A stretch of 13,359 nt of DNA, from the NCBI GenBank assembly GCA_035542775.1, contig DATKKX010000314.1, positions 1 through 13,359 on the forward strand. Direction: 5' to 3'. Both the position numbers and the translations under genes were made by a program. Below the pieces are notes generated by a model, which saw only the letters and a list, made by a program, of their open reading frames with translations, did no database searches and was not told where the DNA came from. Shown in pieces: positions 1-6,828 of the stretch. The stretch comes from DATKKX01 sp035542775. Lineage in GTDB: Bacteria > Planctomycetota > Phycisphaerae > UBA1845 > UTPLA1. Position 1 is the first letter of the stretch. Every line of letters starts with the position of its first letter.

Positions 1-19
1 AATGCTGGATGATGGATCG

Positions 20-817
20 ATGTCACGGATGCGAACGGCATCGGGCGGACGGGCTCGACGGGCCGTCCGCGGGGCGGCGCTTCGGCTGGCGACCCTTGCC
101 GCGATCGCCGTGTCCTTCGCGAGCGGATGCGCCGAGCGCAACGGCGTGCTGGAGATCGATTCCGGCGCGCCGGTCGGTCAGGCTGCCGGCGCTCGCGGCG
201 GGACCATGGTTTATGCAGTGCACGCCGGTGAGGACGTGACCATGAGGTTTCGGTCAAGAGTGGGCACCTGCGATTACGCGATAATGTACGACGAGTCGAA
301 GGGGCAGTATGAGGATTGCGGTCCTTGTGTGAACGGTCAGTTCGAGTGGAAGTACGCGGTCGGCAGGGCGGGTGCGACGGAGCAGCCGCTCCGACTGACG
401 GTGACCGGTTACGTCCAGCAGGGCTTGCGGGATCGAATGCCGTTCAAGGGCCAGTTGGTGGGCAGCGACCGCCCGAACGACGAACCGGACTACAAGCTGG
501 CCGAGGCGAGCGTGTTGCTGCGGGTATATCAAAGCGTGGTGGAGATTCCGGTGCGTCTGCCCAGCGGCCGGCCGGATTGGAACCTGACGAAGCTGATCGT
601 GGTGCGGGGGGATGGTCAGCAGACCAGGATAAGCAAGGCCGCGGCGGATGAGCGGGGCTTTGAGGTGACGGGACCCGACGAGGAGGGGATGTGGCTGGTG
701 CGTTATGAGCCCAAGGCGGCGGAGGTAAGCCGGGCCGGCGAGACGCTGGCGGTGCTGCGGGTGGCGGACGAAGACGGGCAGATTACGGCTTTCCAGCAGG
801 CGTTTGCGACGCCGTGA
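20..817 (+). CDS. Probable exported lipoprotein of unknown function
   Basis: This gene encodes about 265 residues. The N-terminus is arginine-rich (RARRAVRG), then hydrophobic (LATLAAIAVSF), and ends in a lipobox-like ASG-C with the cysteine near residue 37. That pattern fits a type II signal peptide and lipid anchoring. The mature part contains several short beta-strand-like stretches (TMVYAVHAGEDVTMRF, KLIVVRGDGQQ) and a CDYAI...CGPC segment with three cysteines. No enzyme family was recognised. The ATG at 20 is preferred over the in-frame ATG at 2 because the extra residues MLDDGS are acidic and unlike a signal n-region; a further ATG lies at 29. The stop is 56 bp before the chosen hisS start, so the genes may be co-transcribed. 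The coding call is firm from codon bias and the signal peptide; the function is unknown. Confidence 0.7.
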   Translation: MSRMRTASGGRARRAVRGAALRLATLAAIAVSFASGCAERNGVLEIDSGAPVGQAAGARGGTMVYAVHAGEDVTMRFRSRVGTCDYAIMYDESKGQYEDCGPCVNGQFEWKYAVGRAGATEQPLRLTVTGYVQQGLRDRMPFKGQLVGSDRPNDEPDYKLAEASVLLRVYQSVVEIPVRLPSGRPDWNLTKLIVVRGDGQQTRISKAAADERGFEVTGPDEEGMWLVRYEPKAAEVSRAGETLAVLRVADEDGQITAFQQAFATP

Positions 818-873
818 CGAGGGGCGGTAAAGCGGGCAATGGGCCAAGGGAAGAGGGAGTTGGGGCAGGCAGT

Positions 874-2187
874 ATGGCGATCCAAGCAGTCAAGGGCACT
901 CGGGACTTTTACCCGGAGGCCTATGCGCCGCTGAGGCGAATCTTCGATACCTGGCGGGCGGTTTCGGAGCGGCACGGTTTTGCCGAATACGAAGGTCCCA
1001 CGCTGGAGATGCTGGATCTGTACCGCGAGAAGAGTGGTGACGAGCTGGTCGGACAGCTTTACCGGCTGACCGACAGCGGTGGCCGGGAGCTGGCCCTGCG
1101 GCCGGAGATGACGCCGACGCTGGCCCGCATGGTGGCGGCGCGGCTGAGCACGCTGGCCAAGCCGATCAAGTGGTTCTGCATCCCGCGGCTGTTCCGGGGC
1201 GAGAACGTCCAGCGGGGCCGGTTGCGGGAGTTCTTCCAGTGGAACGTGGACGTGATCGGGACGGCTGACGTGGCGGCGGACGCGGAGTGCATCCTGGTGG
1301 GCGTTGAAGCTCTCCGGGAGCTGGGGCTGACGGCGAACGATTTCGTGGTTCACATCAGCAACCGGCATCTGCTGAGCGCGATTCTTTCCATGGCGGGGAT
1401 CGGGGAGGCGGCGCACGAGGCGGCCTTTGCGGTGATTGACAAAAGCGGCAAGACGTCGGCGGAGGAGCTGAGGGCGAGGTGGAACGCGGACTTCGGGGGC
1501 CATCTGAAATACGACAAGCTGCGTGAGCTGCTGGGGGTGACGGATCTGTCGTCGCTGAGTGGGGTGATGGGCGGGGGAGCGGAGGGGGCCCAACTGGAGG
1601 CGGCGCTGGAGCAAACGCAGCGGCTGATGACCATAATACATGATTTTGGTATTATAGATTTCTGTAAGATTGATCTTTCAATCGTTCGCGGCCTGGCCTA
1701 CTACACCGGACCGGTCTTCGAGTTCTACGACCGGGCCCACAGCGAGCGGGCCATCTGCGGCGGGGGGCGGTACGACGATTTGCTGGGCAAGCTGGGCAAG
1801 AGCCAGGAGCCGGCGGTGGGCTTCGGCATGGGCGACGTGGTGCTGGCCCTGATGCTGCACGAGCGGGGGCTGCTGACGGCCCAGCGGCGAGGGGGCAGCG
1901 TGCTGGTGGCCGATGCCGCGGGGGGGCTGGAGGATCGCGTGCGGCAGGTGGTCGCGGCGCTGCGGCGGGGGGGCGTGGAAACCGAATTCAGCTATGCGCA
2001 GCAGGCCTTGGGCAAGCAACTGCGGGCCGCGGGCAAGCGCGGTGTGGCGCGGGTGGTAGTGCTGGGCAGCGAGACCCTCGAGCGGGGCGTCGTGCAGGTG
2101 AAGGACATGGTGGGGGGGCAGAGCCGCGAAGTGGCGCTGGAGGCGCTGCTGGCCGACCCCAGGGAAGTTCTTCAGGTAACGGCGTGA
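874..2187 (+). CDS. hisS: Histidyl-tRNA synthetase
   Basis: The product is a cytoplasmic class IIa aminoacyl-tRNA synthetase that charges tRNA-His with histidine using ATP. The 437 residues match the usual bacterial length. Motif 1 begins at residue 7 (KGTRDFYPE). Motif 2 is FRGENVQRGRLREFFQWN around residues 108-124. The histidine-specific signature is VRGLAYYTGPVFEF from residue 271, and motif 3 is GGGRYDDL followed by VGFGMG. The C-terminal ~100 residues are the anticodon-binding domain. The signature reads RGLAYYTG where many bacterial enzymes have RGLDYYT, which I take to be family variation. The ATG at 874 is preferred over an upstream in-frame GTG at 814 because MAIQAVKGTRDF matches the family's N-terminus; a purine-rich stretch (AAGAGGGAG, 851-859) lies upstream at a long distance. 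Codons at 1633-1683 are unusually AT-rich. Confidence 0.97.
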   Translation: MAIQAVKGTRDFYPEAYAPLRRIFDTWRAVSERHGFAEYEGPTLEMLDLYREKSGDELVGQLYRLTDSGGRELALRPEMTPTLARMVAARLSTLAKPIKWFCIPRLFRGENVQRGRLREFFQWNVDVIGTADVAADAECILVGVEALRELGLTANDFVVHISNRHLLSAILSMAGIGEAAHEAAFAVIDKSGKTSAEELRARWNADFGGHLKYDKLRELLGVTDLSSLSGVMGGGAEGAQLEAALEQTQRLMTIIHDFGIIDFCKIDLSIVRGLAYYTGPVFEFYDRAHSERAICGGGRYDDLLGKLGKSQEPAVGFGMGDVVLALMLHERGLLTAQRRGGSVLVADAAGGLEDRVRQVVAALRRGGVETEFSYAQQALGKQLRAAGKRGVARVVVLGSETLERGVVQVKDMVGGQSREVALEALLADPREVLQVTA

Positions 2188-2729
2188 GCGCCAAGCGGAC
2201 CCATTATGAGCTGGCTTTTGAGGCTCACTTGAACCGGCGGGGAACGCCGTACGTCGCGGTCGAGGATGTGCGGCATTTCGTGAAGGAGCGGACCGGTCTG
2301 AAGGGCTTCGACTACATCGTTTATCCGGCGGCGGGCCCGGCATGCCTGGTCGACGTGAAGGGTCGCAAGTGCCGGGGGCTGGGGGACGACGGGGAGTGCC
2401 GCCAAAAGAACTGGGTCACCCGCGCGGATATCGCCGGGCTGGAGGCCTGGCAGGAGTTGTTCGGCCCTGGATACGCGGCGGCCTTCGTGTTCGCGTATTG
2501 GCTGGCGGGGGGAGGCGGACCGGCTCAGCCGCCGTTAAACGGCTCGATATGTGAGCCAGTGATGAGCTTTGCGGGGCGGCAGTACAGCTTTTGGATCGTC
2601 TCGGCGGCGGACTACGCCAGGCACCACAAGCGCCTCTCCAGGCGGTGGGATACGGTGTCCGTGCCGAGGGATGCGTTTCGGATGATCAGCAAGCCGCTGG
2701 TGAGCATATGGCCGGCGGCTCCCTGTTGA
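2184..2729 (+). CDS. Uncharacterised protein with PD-(D/E)XK nuclease-like residues
   Basis: The product has 181 residues and starts at a GTG that overlaps the hisS stop by four bases (GTGA), which suggests translational coupling. A weak Shine-Dalgarno (CAGG) sits near 2173-2176. The N-terminal part reads HYELAFEAHLNRRGTPYVAVEDVR, with an early helix carrying E13, followed by GFDYIVYP (D43) and ACLVDVKGRK (D57-x-K59). This E...D...DxK order with hydrophobic strands resembles the PD-(D/E)XK nuclease fold. A tryptophan-rich stretch (WVTRADIAGLEAWQELFG) and a core strand AAFVFAYWL follow. From memory, similar HYExxFE proteins are common in planctomycetes without assigned function. The nuclease link is inferred from residue spacing only; the gene call is solid. 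Confidence 0.85.
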   Translation: MSAKRTHYELAFEAHLNRRGTPYVAVEDVRHFVKERTGLKGFDYIVYPAAGPACLVDVKGRKCRGLGDDGECRQKNWVTRADIAGLEAWQELFGPGYAAAFVFAYWLAGGGGPAQPPLNGSICEPVMSFAGRQYSFWIVSAADYARHHKRLSRRWDTVSVPRDAFRMISKPLVSIWPAAPC

Positions 2730-2768
2730 GTTGATCGGGGGCGTCTGGCGGCGGGAAGGGCGTCGGAG

Positions 2769-2774
2769 TACAAT
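2769..2774 (+). promoter_or_regulatory. Possible -10 element before the small membrane-protein cluster
   Basis: TACAAT lies in the 81-bp gap between the PD-(D/E)XK-like gene and the GTG start at 2811, in a locally AT-richer patch (GTACAATAATCG). No convincing -35 hexamer is visible at the usual spacing, so this is a weak candidate. Confidence 0.25.
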
Positions 2775-2810
2775 AATCGAGGATCAGACCCACCTGCGGA
2801 GATCACAGAA

Positions 2811-3050
2811 GTGACAGCACGACTGACGATCCTGATCATAGCGGCGATATTGCTGTGCGGTGTGCCATTGTCGGCCCAGGTGAACGATGACACCGTCTCA
2901 GCCTCCAACGTCGAGCCATTGCCGACCTCACAGCCGGTTCTGGAGTATGTGCTGACCGGCATTTTCCTGCTGGCGGCTCTGGCCGTCGGTTTCATGCCCA
3001 GCAAGCGATCGGTCGAAGAGCTCGTACTGCCGCGCGGTGGTCCTCTCTAG
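2811..3050 (+). CDS. Small exported or membrane protein, unknown function
   Basis: The product has 79 residues and starts at a GTG preceded by a CGGAG Shine-Dalgarno at 2797-2801. The N-terminus is a signal peptide or membrane anchor (LTILIIAAILLCGVPLSAQ), with a plausible cleavage site after SAQ or LSA. A short polar linker rich in Ser, Thr and Pro follows. A second hydrophobic helix (LEYVLTGIFLLAALAVGFM) comes next, and then a short basic and charged tail (PSKRSVEELVLPRGG). The expected topology is a linker outside the membrane with the tail in the cytoplasm. No family was recognised. It is the first of three small membrane-associated genes on this strand, with a 55-bp gap to the next. The coding call rests on the RBS, the hydrophobic pattern and codon bias. 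Confidence 0.72.
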   Translation: MTARLTILIIAAILLCGVPLSAQVNDDTVSASNVEPLPTSQPVLEYVLTGIFLLAALAVGFMPSKRSVEELVLPRGGPL

Positions 3051-3059
3051 TCTCAGTTT

Positions 3060-3074
3060 CCGGAGCGGGTCCGG
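3060..3074 (+). other. Small hairpin between two small membrane-protein genes
   Basis: CCGGA (3060-3064) and TCCGG (3070-3074) can pair with a GCGGG loop, and a T-containing stretch follows (CTTCTGTTCTTTG). It could be a weak terminator or an mRNA processing structure. The five-base stem is too short to call with confidence. Confidence 0.25.
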
Positions 3075-3105
3075 TGGCTTCTGTTCTTTGCGCAAGGAGT
3101 AAGCC

Positions 3106-3396
3106 ATGACGAAACGCGCCCTCATCGTGCTGCTCGTGGGGGTCAACCTGGTGTTATTGGCCACGCTGGTTCTGGCCAGTTGGCCGCTGCCGGCGGCTTA
3201 CGCCCAGCCGGCCCCGTTGGGCCAGAACTATGTGATGGTCTCGGGGCAGATCAACGACCAGAGCGACGCCCTCTATGTGGTGGATGTCCCACAGCGGAGG
3301 TTGCACGTGTTCATACCCAATCGAGACATCAACAACCGGCGGGTGTTTTATGTCGGCTTTCGTGACCTGCAGCGTGATTTTCGCGGCGGCAGGTGA
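3106..3396 (+). CDS. Small membrane-anchored protein with YVMxxGQ domain (paralogue A)
   Basis: The product has 96 residues. The ATG follows a good Shine-Dalgarno, AAGGAGT at 3094-3100. Residues 5-24 form a hydrophobic segment (ALIVLLVGVNLVLLATLVLA) that is either an uncleaved anchor or a signal peptide; AAYAQ could be a cleavage site. The rest is a small beta-rich domain: NYVMVSGQ, then SDALYVVDVPQRRLHVF, then RRVFYVGFRDLQRDF. Its layout matches the downstream gene at 3458 (DYVMATGQ, TDLVFLTD, NRLNIYGY, DLKKEF), so the two look like tandem paralogues. The strand-turn-strand pattern resembles a single blade of a WD40-like or beta-propeller protein, but one blade alone cannot close a propeller. 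No established family was recognised. The gene lies in line with its neighbours, with 55- and 61-bp gaps. Confidence 0.78.
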   Translation: MTKRALIVLLVGVNLVLLATLVLASWPLPAAYAQPAPLGQNYVMVSGQINDQSDALYVVDVPQRRLHVFIPNRDINNRRVFYVGFRDLQRDFRGGR

Positions 3397-3404
3397 TTGG
3401 AATC

Positions 3405-3420
3405 AGCGTCCATGGACGCT
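3405..3420. repeat. Perfect 16-bp palindrome between the paralogous genes
   Basis: AGCGTCCATGGACGCT is exactly its own reverse complement. It begins 9 bases after the stop of the 96-residue gene and is followed by TTTAG. As RNA it can form a six-pair stem with a four-base loop; as DNA it is a plausible dimer-protein site. The direct repeat ACGTTCG (3432-3438 and 3441-3447, nine-base period) lies just downstream. Confidence 0.7.
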
Positions 3421-3457
3421 TTAGCGATGCGACGTTCGTAACGTTCGATGAAGACAG

Positions 3458-3799
3458 ATGAAACGCTCCGAGGAGCTTCTTGGGAACTGTGCCGTGCAAG
3501 ATAACCGTGAAAACCTGGCGATCGGCGTCCTCTCGATTACCGCGACGATTCTTCTGGTCGGTGTCATCCTGGCCCTGTCCGGCAGTCAGAATCAGGCCCT
3601 GGCGTTCAGCGGGGGTAATGACCGAGGGGGAGATTATGTGATGGCCACGGGGCAGTTTTCGTCGAGCACCGACTTGGTGTTCTTGACCGATGCCGCCGCC
3701 AACCGCTTGAACATCTATGGCTACGACCGCACCCAGCGGGAGCTGCGGTTGTTTGATACGCACGATTTGAAGAAGGAGTTCGGCGAAGCCAACCAATGA
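3458..3799 (+). CDS. Small membrane-anchored protein with YVMxxGQ domain (paralogue B)
   Basis: The product has 113 residues. An N-terminal extension of about 20 residues (including QDNRENLAIG) precedes a TM helix (VLSITATILLVGVILAL). A polar linker follows, and then a domain that aligns with the upstream 96-residue protein: DYVMATGQ, STDLVFLTDAAANRLNIY, RELRLFDTHDLKKEF. Shared positions include YVM, GQ, two aspartates, RL and DL..F. The anchor is likely uncleaved, with the domain outside the cytoplasm. The start is uncertain: ATG at 3458 has only a purine-rich upstream (GAAGACAG). An in-frame GTG at 3494 with TGGGAA seven bases upstream would give a more compact N-terminus (VQDNRENLAIG). Function unknown; a sensor or structural envelope role would be guesswork. 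Confidence 0.78.
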   Translation: MKRSEELLGNCAVQDNRENLAIGVLSITATILLVGVILALSGSQNQALAFSGGNDRGGDYVMATGQFSSSTDLVFLTDAAANRLNIYGYDRTQRELRLFDTHDLKKEFGEANQ

Positions 3800-3805
3800 C
3801 GGCCT

Positions 3806-3827
3806 GTGAGCTGCGGGGCCGGCTCAC
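3806..3827 (+). terminator. Terminator-like hairpin after the small-protein cluster
   Basis: GTGAGC (3806-3811) pairs with GCTCAC (3822-3827). The stem extends inward by a T-G wobble and a G-C pair, leaving a six-base loop. It starts 7 bases after the stop at 3799, in the gap before a convergent gene. There is no U-tract, so intrinsic termination is uncertain. Confidence 0.35.
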
Positions 3828-3979
3828 GCCGCCGGCTGATCAGGTAGTGCAAGTAGGCGGTTTCGCCCCCCACTGAGTGCAACATAACCAATCTTATGGG
3901 ACGTTTGGTTCCGCGGGCATTTCGTCGGCTGGTCGGCTGCACGCGGGGTCGCCAGCGGCTGCCGCGGCTTCGACCCAAC

Positions 3980-4630
3980 TCACCCGCTCACTCTGGACGG
4001 CTTGCGAGGGATGTGCCGCAGGTTCCAAAGCTCCTTGTCCGGACTGGCAGCCTGGACGCCCAGCACCGTCGCGACATACAGCACTATCCGGCCGAAGTTC
4101 GTGAGCACATAGGCGTTCCGCGATTTCATCGAGAGCAATCCGGCCCGCTCGAGCTCGCGAAGATGATGGTACAGCGGACCGGTTTTCAGGCTGACCGCTT
4201 TGGCCAGGAGTTGGTGCGTGTTTGCTCCCGTCAGAATGGCCCTGGCCAGTCGGATGCGGTCCGGATGAGCCACGCCCGACAACGTGCGGGCGAGGATGTC
4301 GGGATTTGCCCGATCAAGCAGGGACGTTTTGGGTCGCAGGCCGGGTTTGGCGAATAACGCTTCCTGGCGGGCACAACGGACTTCGCCGTCCTTGCCCCAC
4401 CGTTCGGCCACGGCCAGCAACACGCTGATGCCGAAGCGTTTGGTGGAGTCGCACAGGCTGGGAAACAGACTGGAAAGCTCATCGGCACGGGCTCGACGCC
4501 GGCGTGCCACCTCCCCGCCGGACGGCGCTGTGTAAGCGACCCTCCGGCCGCGTTTGGCTGTCGATTTTGGACTGAGGTGCGCGCCCCCCCTACCACGATT
4601 TTTCTTTCGCTTGGTGAGATATTGAGCCAT
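3980..4630 (-). CDS. Winged-helix (ArsR-like) transcriptional regulator
   Basis: The product has 216 residues. The first ~50 are very basic and probably disordered (KRKKNRGRGG, VARRRRARAD). Residues 55-110 form a helical region of unclear role. The winged-helix domain covers about 113-185. It has ALSGVAHPDR-type entry residues (LARTLSGVAHPDRIRLARAI), a recognition segment SLKTGPLYHHLRELERAGLL and a wing ending in YVLTNFGRIVL. The LYHHLREL signature is typical of ArsR-like winged-helix proteins common in planctomycetes. The family usually has a DNA-binding role, here in the cytoplasm. No ArsR metal-binding cysteine pair is visible, so metal sensing is unlikely. The ATG is supported by AAGGATC upstream (minus strand, about 4638-4644). 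The gene is divergent from the exported protein at 5101. The ligand and targets are unknown. Confidence 0.85.
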   Translation of the reverse strand: MAQYLTKRKKNRGRGGAHLSPKSTAKRGRRVAYTAPSGGEVARRRRARADELSSLFPSLCDSTKRFGISVLLAVAERWGKDGEVRCARQEALFAKPGLRPKTSLLDRANPDILARTLSGVAHPDRIRLARAILTGANTHQLLAKAVSLKTGPLYHHLRELERAGLLSMKSRNAYVLTNFGRIVLYVATVLGVQAASPDKELWNLRHIPRKPSRVSG

Positions 4631-5100
4631 TTATGAGATCCTTGTCGTGCGGAGCTTTGTCAGCTCCGGCCAACCCACCCTCCTGATCAGACACAATCTC
4701 AAATCGGCATGCCGTAATATTATTATGAAACATTATTACATTCTTTTGTATAGATGTACCATGCTGGGCGAGCTGGACGCCCCCGCCCGAGGCGGCCGGT
4801 TCCATGCGGCCCACAAAGACCAGGTGTCAGGTCCGCACTGGCGTCGATGATCTGGATATAGCAAGGCAGTTTTGCCGATGCCGCCGGGAAAGCTTTCGGC
4901 TTCCTGTCCCCCTGGCGGGCCATCGCCGCTGAGGCCAGGCAGGCCTGTCTGGCGACGGCCGGGACAACTCCGCGATTCCAGGGGCAGCGGTTGCCACATG
5001 GCGGCACTTCGATAAAATGACGCCACGAGCCGTGCGTTCGCATCCCAGAACGCGTTACCTCATACGGAGAGGAAAGTTACTGACGGGAACGACCATCCTT
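4631..5100. promoter_or_regulatory. Divergent intergenic region with AT-rich block and inverted repeats
   Basis: This 470-bp gap separates the minus-strand regulator from the plus-strand exported protein. Next to the regulator is a hairpin, CGGAGCT/AGCTCCG (4650-4656 with 4662-4668, loop TTTGT), in its presumed leader. Further out is a perfect palindrome, CGGCATGCCG (4705-4714), and then an AT-rich block at about 4714-4755 with repeated ATTATTA and a TATAGAT near 4749-4755. The block is the natural place for divergent promoters, but I could not fix -35/-10 pairs with confidence. The rest (4760-5060) is GC-rich without convincing coding signal on either strand. It includes a near-perfect 20-bp palindrome at 4934-4953. 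Confidence 0.5.
4705..4714. promoter_or_regulatory. Perfect 10-bp palindrome, candidate operator
   Basis: CGGCATGCCG borders the AT-rich block, about 75 bp upstream of the winged-helix regulator's start. Symmetric sites of this kind near a divergent promoter often bind dimeric winged-helix regulators, so autoregulation is possible. This is inference from position and symmetry only. Confidence 0.3.
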
Positions 5101-6612
5101 ATGAGCGCAAAGACTCTTCCGTGTCTCGCCGTGGTGCTGTGCCTTCTGCTGCCGGTCCCTGGGACCGCGGCTCCGCGGCCCATCACCGCCCTGGTACCGG
5201 GCGATTGTCTCGTGGCTTATATGGCGAGGCCCTACGGGACGCCCGACGCTCCGACGAGCACGTCCATGCCGGCCACGTCGGCTCCGTCGGACTCCGCTCC
5301 CCCGGGGCTGTCCATCTCCTCGATCGTGGCGTTCCTCAGCGTGAGCGGCTTGATTCCGGACGAGGGTCAGGTTTTTGCTGACATCGCGGCGGCCCTGCCT
5401 CTGCTCGGGAAGTTCGAACACGCCGTGGTGTTGCTGGACATATCGAGCAGGATCGTTCAGCCCACCACCAGGCCGGGCGCCAATGACGATGGAGAGGTGA
5501 GCCTGCGATTGAAGGACCTCCAGGCGGCGGTGATCTTCCGAACCGAGGGCGACCAGAAAATCGTCCTGGCCCAGATCAACCGTATTGTGGGACGCTACAC
5601 CAACGCCGATGTCGCCGCGTTGGCGGAGAGCTCCTCTGGCGGCTATGCGTTTCAACGCCTGACCGACGAGCGGCTGCCGGGCTGGGCGATCTGGGAATGG
5701 GGCCGACTGGATGACTTTTTTGTGGTGACTTTCGGGGCGGGCGCCTTCGAGCGGATTGTCAGCACATACAACGACCGGACCCGCGGCCTGGCCGAGGATG
5801 CCTGGTTTACTTCGGCGACCGCCAAAACAGGCGGCAATACGGCCATAGCACAGTGGTTCATCGCGTTGTCGCGGCTCGAAGAGCGGCTGACGCACGTCGC
5901 ACAGCAGCGCCACACCCGGGTCATACGGGCATTGGAGGCGGACGACATCACCCACGACCTGTGGACCGTCGGTCGGCAGGGACCGGCCCTGACGTGGTAT
6001 CGGTGCTACCGGCGGAACGGAGAGGACATCACCCGGCGCTACAGCGATCCGGGAAATTATCCGCCGGAGCACCGACGGATCATTCCGACAGAGGCTTCAC
6101 ATTTTGCCATTATCCATGTGCCCACCAGGTGGTTGGTGGACAACCTGCCTCGGGCCTGGCTGGCGGCGCAGAGCGAAAGCCATGTTCGGGCATGGTCGCT
6201 GATATGGAACCGGCTGGAGGAAGAGACCGGGATCGACATTCGTAGCGGGTTGATCGACCATCTCGGCGAGAACGTGGTGATATTCGATTATCCGCAGCAC
6301 CCGCTGAAGGTTCCCTTCGCGTTGACCATCGCCATCGAGATCGACAACCGCAAGGCCGTTCAAATGGCGACGGACACGCTGCTGGGCGCATGGCGGCGTT
6401 ATCTGGACGAGGGCGCTGACCAGGGCAGTCAGAAACTTCTTCGCGTCAAGGTGCGTCACGACGCGGACGGCGTCTGGTACTTACAGGCCGGTATTCTGGG
6501 GCCGGCGATCAAGGTGACGGACCGATACATCGTGATCAGCTGGTCCCCGCAGGCCTTGCGAGACGCATTGGTTTCCATCGAGCGGTTCAGCAAGCCGAGC
6601 GAAGGTCCCTGA
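5101..6612 (+). CDS. Exported protein of unknown function, DUF3352-like
   Basis: The product has about 503 residues from the ATG at 5101. The signal peptide reads MSAKTLPCLAVVLCLLLPVPGTAA, with cleavage likely after TAA. The mature part is a mix of strands and helices. It includes repeated substrate-exposure-like segments (FADIAAALPLLGKFEHAVVLLD, LQAAVIFRTEGDQKIVLAQINRIV, LIDHLGENVVIFDYPQ, GPAIKVTDRYIVISWSPQALRDALVS). This pattern of 'rate the protein's own value, then a helix' is reminiscent of DUF3352-type exported proteins. The match is from memory and weak. The reading frame is open from an ATG at 5017, but those 28 extra residues would give an unusually long, arginine-rich n-region. A GGAGAGGAAAG purine run at 5067-5077 is too far from 5101 to be a standard RBS, so the start is unresolved; a CTG at 5080 is possible. 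The coding call is firm. Confidence 0.82.
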   Translation: MSAKTLPCLAVVLCLLLPVPGTAAPRPITALVPGDCLVAYMARPYGTPDAPTSTSMPATSAPSDSAPPGLSISSIVAFLSVSGLIPDEGQVFADIAAALPLLGKFEHAVVLLDISSRIVQPTTRPGANDDGEVSLRLKDLQAAVIFRTEGDQKIVLAQINRIVGRYTNADVAALAESSSGGYAFQRLTDERLPGWAIWEWGRLDDFFVVTFGAGAFERIVSTYNDRTRGLAEDAWFTSATAKTGGNTAIAQWFIALSRLEERLTHVAQQRHTRVIRALEADDITHDLWTVGRQGPALTWYRCYRRNGEDITRRYSDPGNYPPEHRRIIPTEASHFAIIHVPTRWLVDNLPRAWLAAQSESHVRAWSLIWNRLEEETGIDIRSGLIDHLGENVVIFDYPQHPLKVPFALTIAIEIDNRKAVQMATDTLLGAWRRYLDEGADQGSQKLLRVKVRHDADGVWYLQAGILGPAIKVTDRYIVISWSPQALRDALVSIERFSKPSEGP

Positions 6613-6644
6613 ACCACGCCGAGTTCCCAAAAGACGGCGGCCTG

Positions 6645-6661
6645 CTGGCGTGAACCGCCAG
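6645..6661 (+). terminator. Terminator-like hairpin after the exported protein
   Basis: CTGGCG (6645-6650) pairs with CGCCAG (6656-6661) across a five-base TGAAC loop, 33 bp after the stop at 6612. No U-tract follows, so this is a modest candidate. Confidence 0.35.
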
Positions 6662-6697
6662 TTCGCGCCGGGGCTCATTGCCCGCGATAGGGCGGCG

Positions 6698-6730
6698 TTG
6701 ACTTTCCCCGGAAATCGTGGTAAATATAGT
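6698..6730 (+). promoter_or_regulatory. Candidate promoter for the coiled-coil gene
   Basis: TTGACT (6698-6703) is a good -35 match. Downstream AT-rich sequence gives TAAATA at 6721 (17-base spacer, poor hexamer) or TATAGT at 6725 (good hexamer, 21-base spacer). The site is about 100 bp upstream of the GTG start at 6829. Neither pairing is ideal. Confidence 0.35.
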
Positions 6731-6828
6731 AGTTCCAAGATGTTGGCGGCATGCCCCTGGGGGAGATGGATCGGCATACCTGTAATCGCCAAGCGAACAT
6801 TACGAGTCCGTTCTGAGGAGTCGCTGCT

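Noticed and set aside
814..873. Upstream in-frame GTG start for hisS
   Set aside because: It would add 20 Gly/Arg-rich residues not seen in the family; the ATG at 874 gives the standard N-terminus.
703..1641. Minus-strand frame of 312 codons opposite hisS
   Set aside because: It is an antisense shadow of hisS, rich in Arg, Pro, Gln and His, with no family resemblance.
4723..5043. Minus-strand frames of 96-106 codons in the divergent gap
   Set aside because: They have no convincing RBS and no recognisable protein, and they run through the AT-rich promoter block with composition unlike the surrounding genes.
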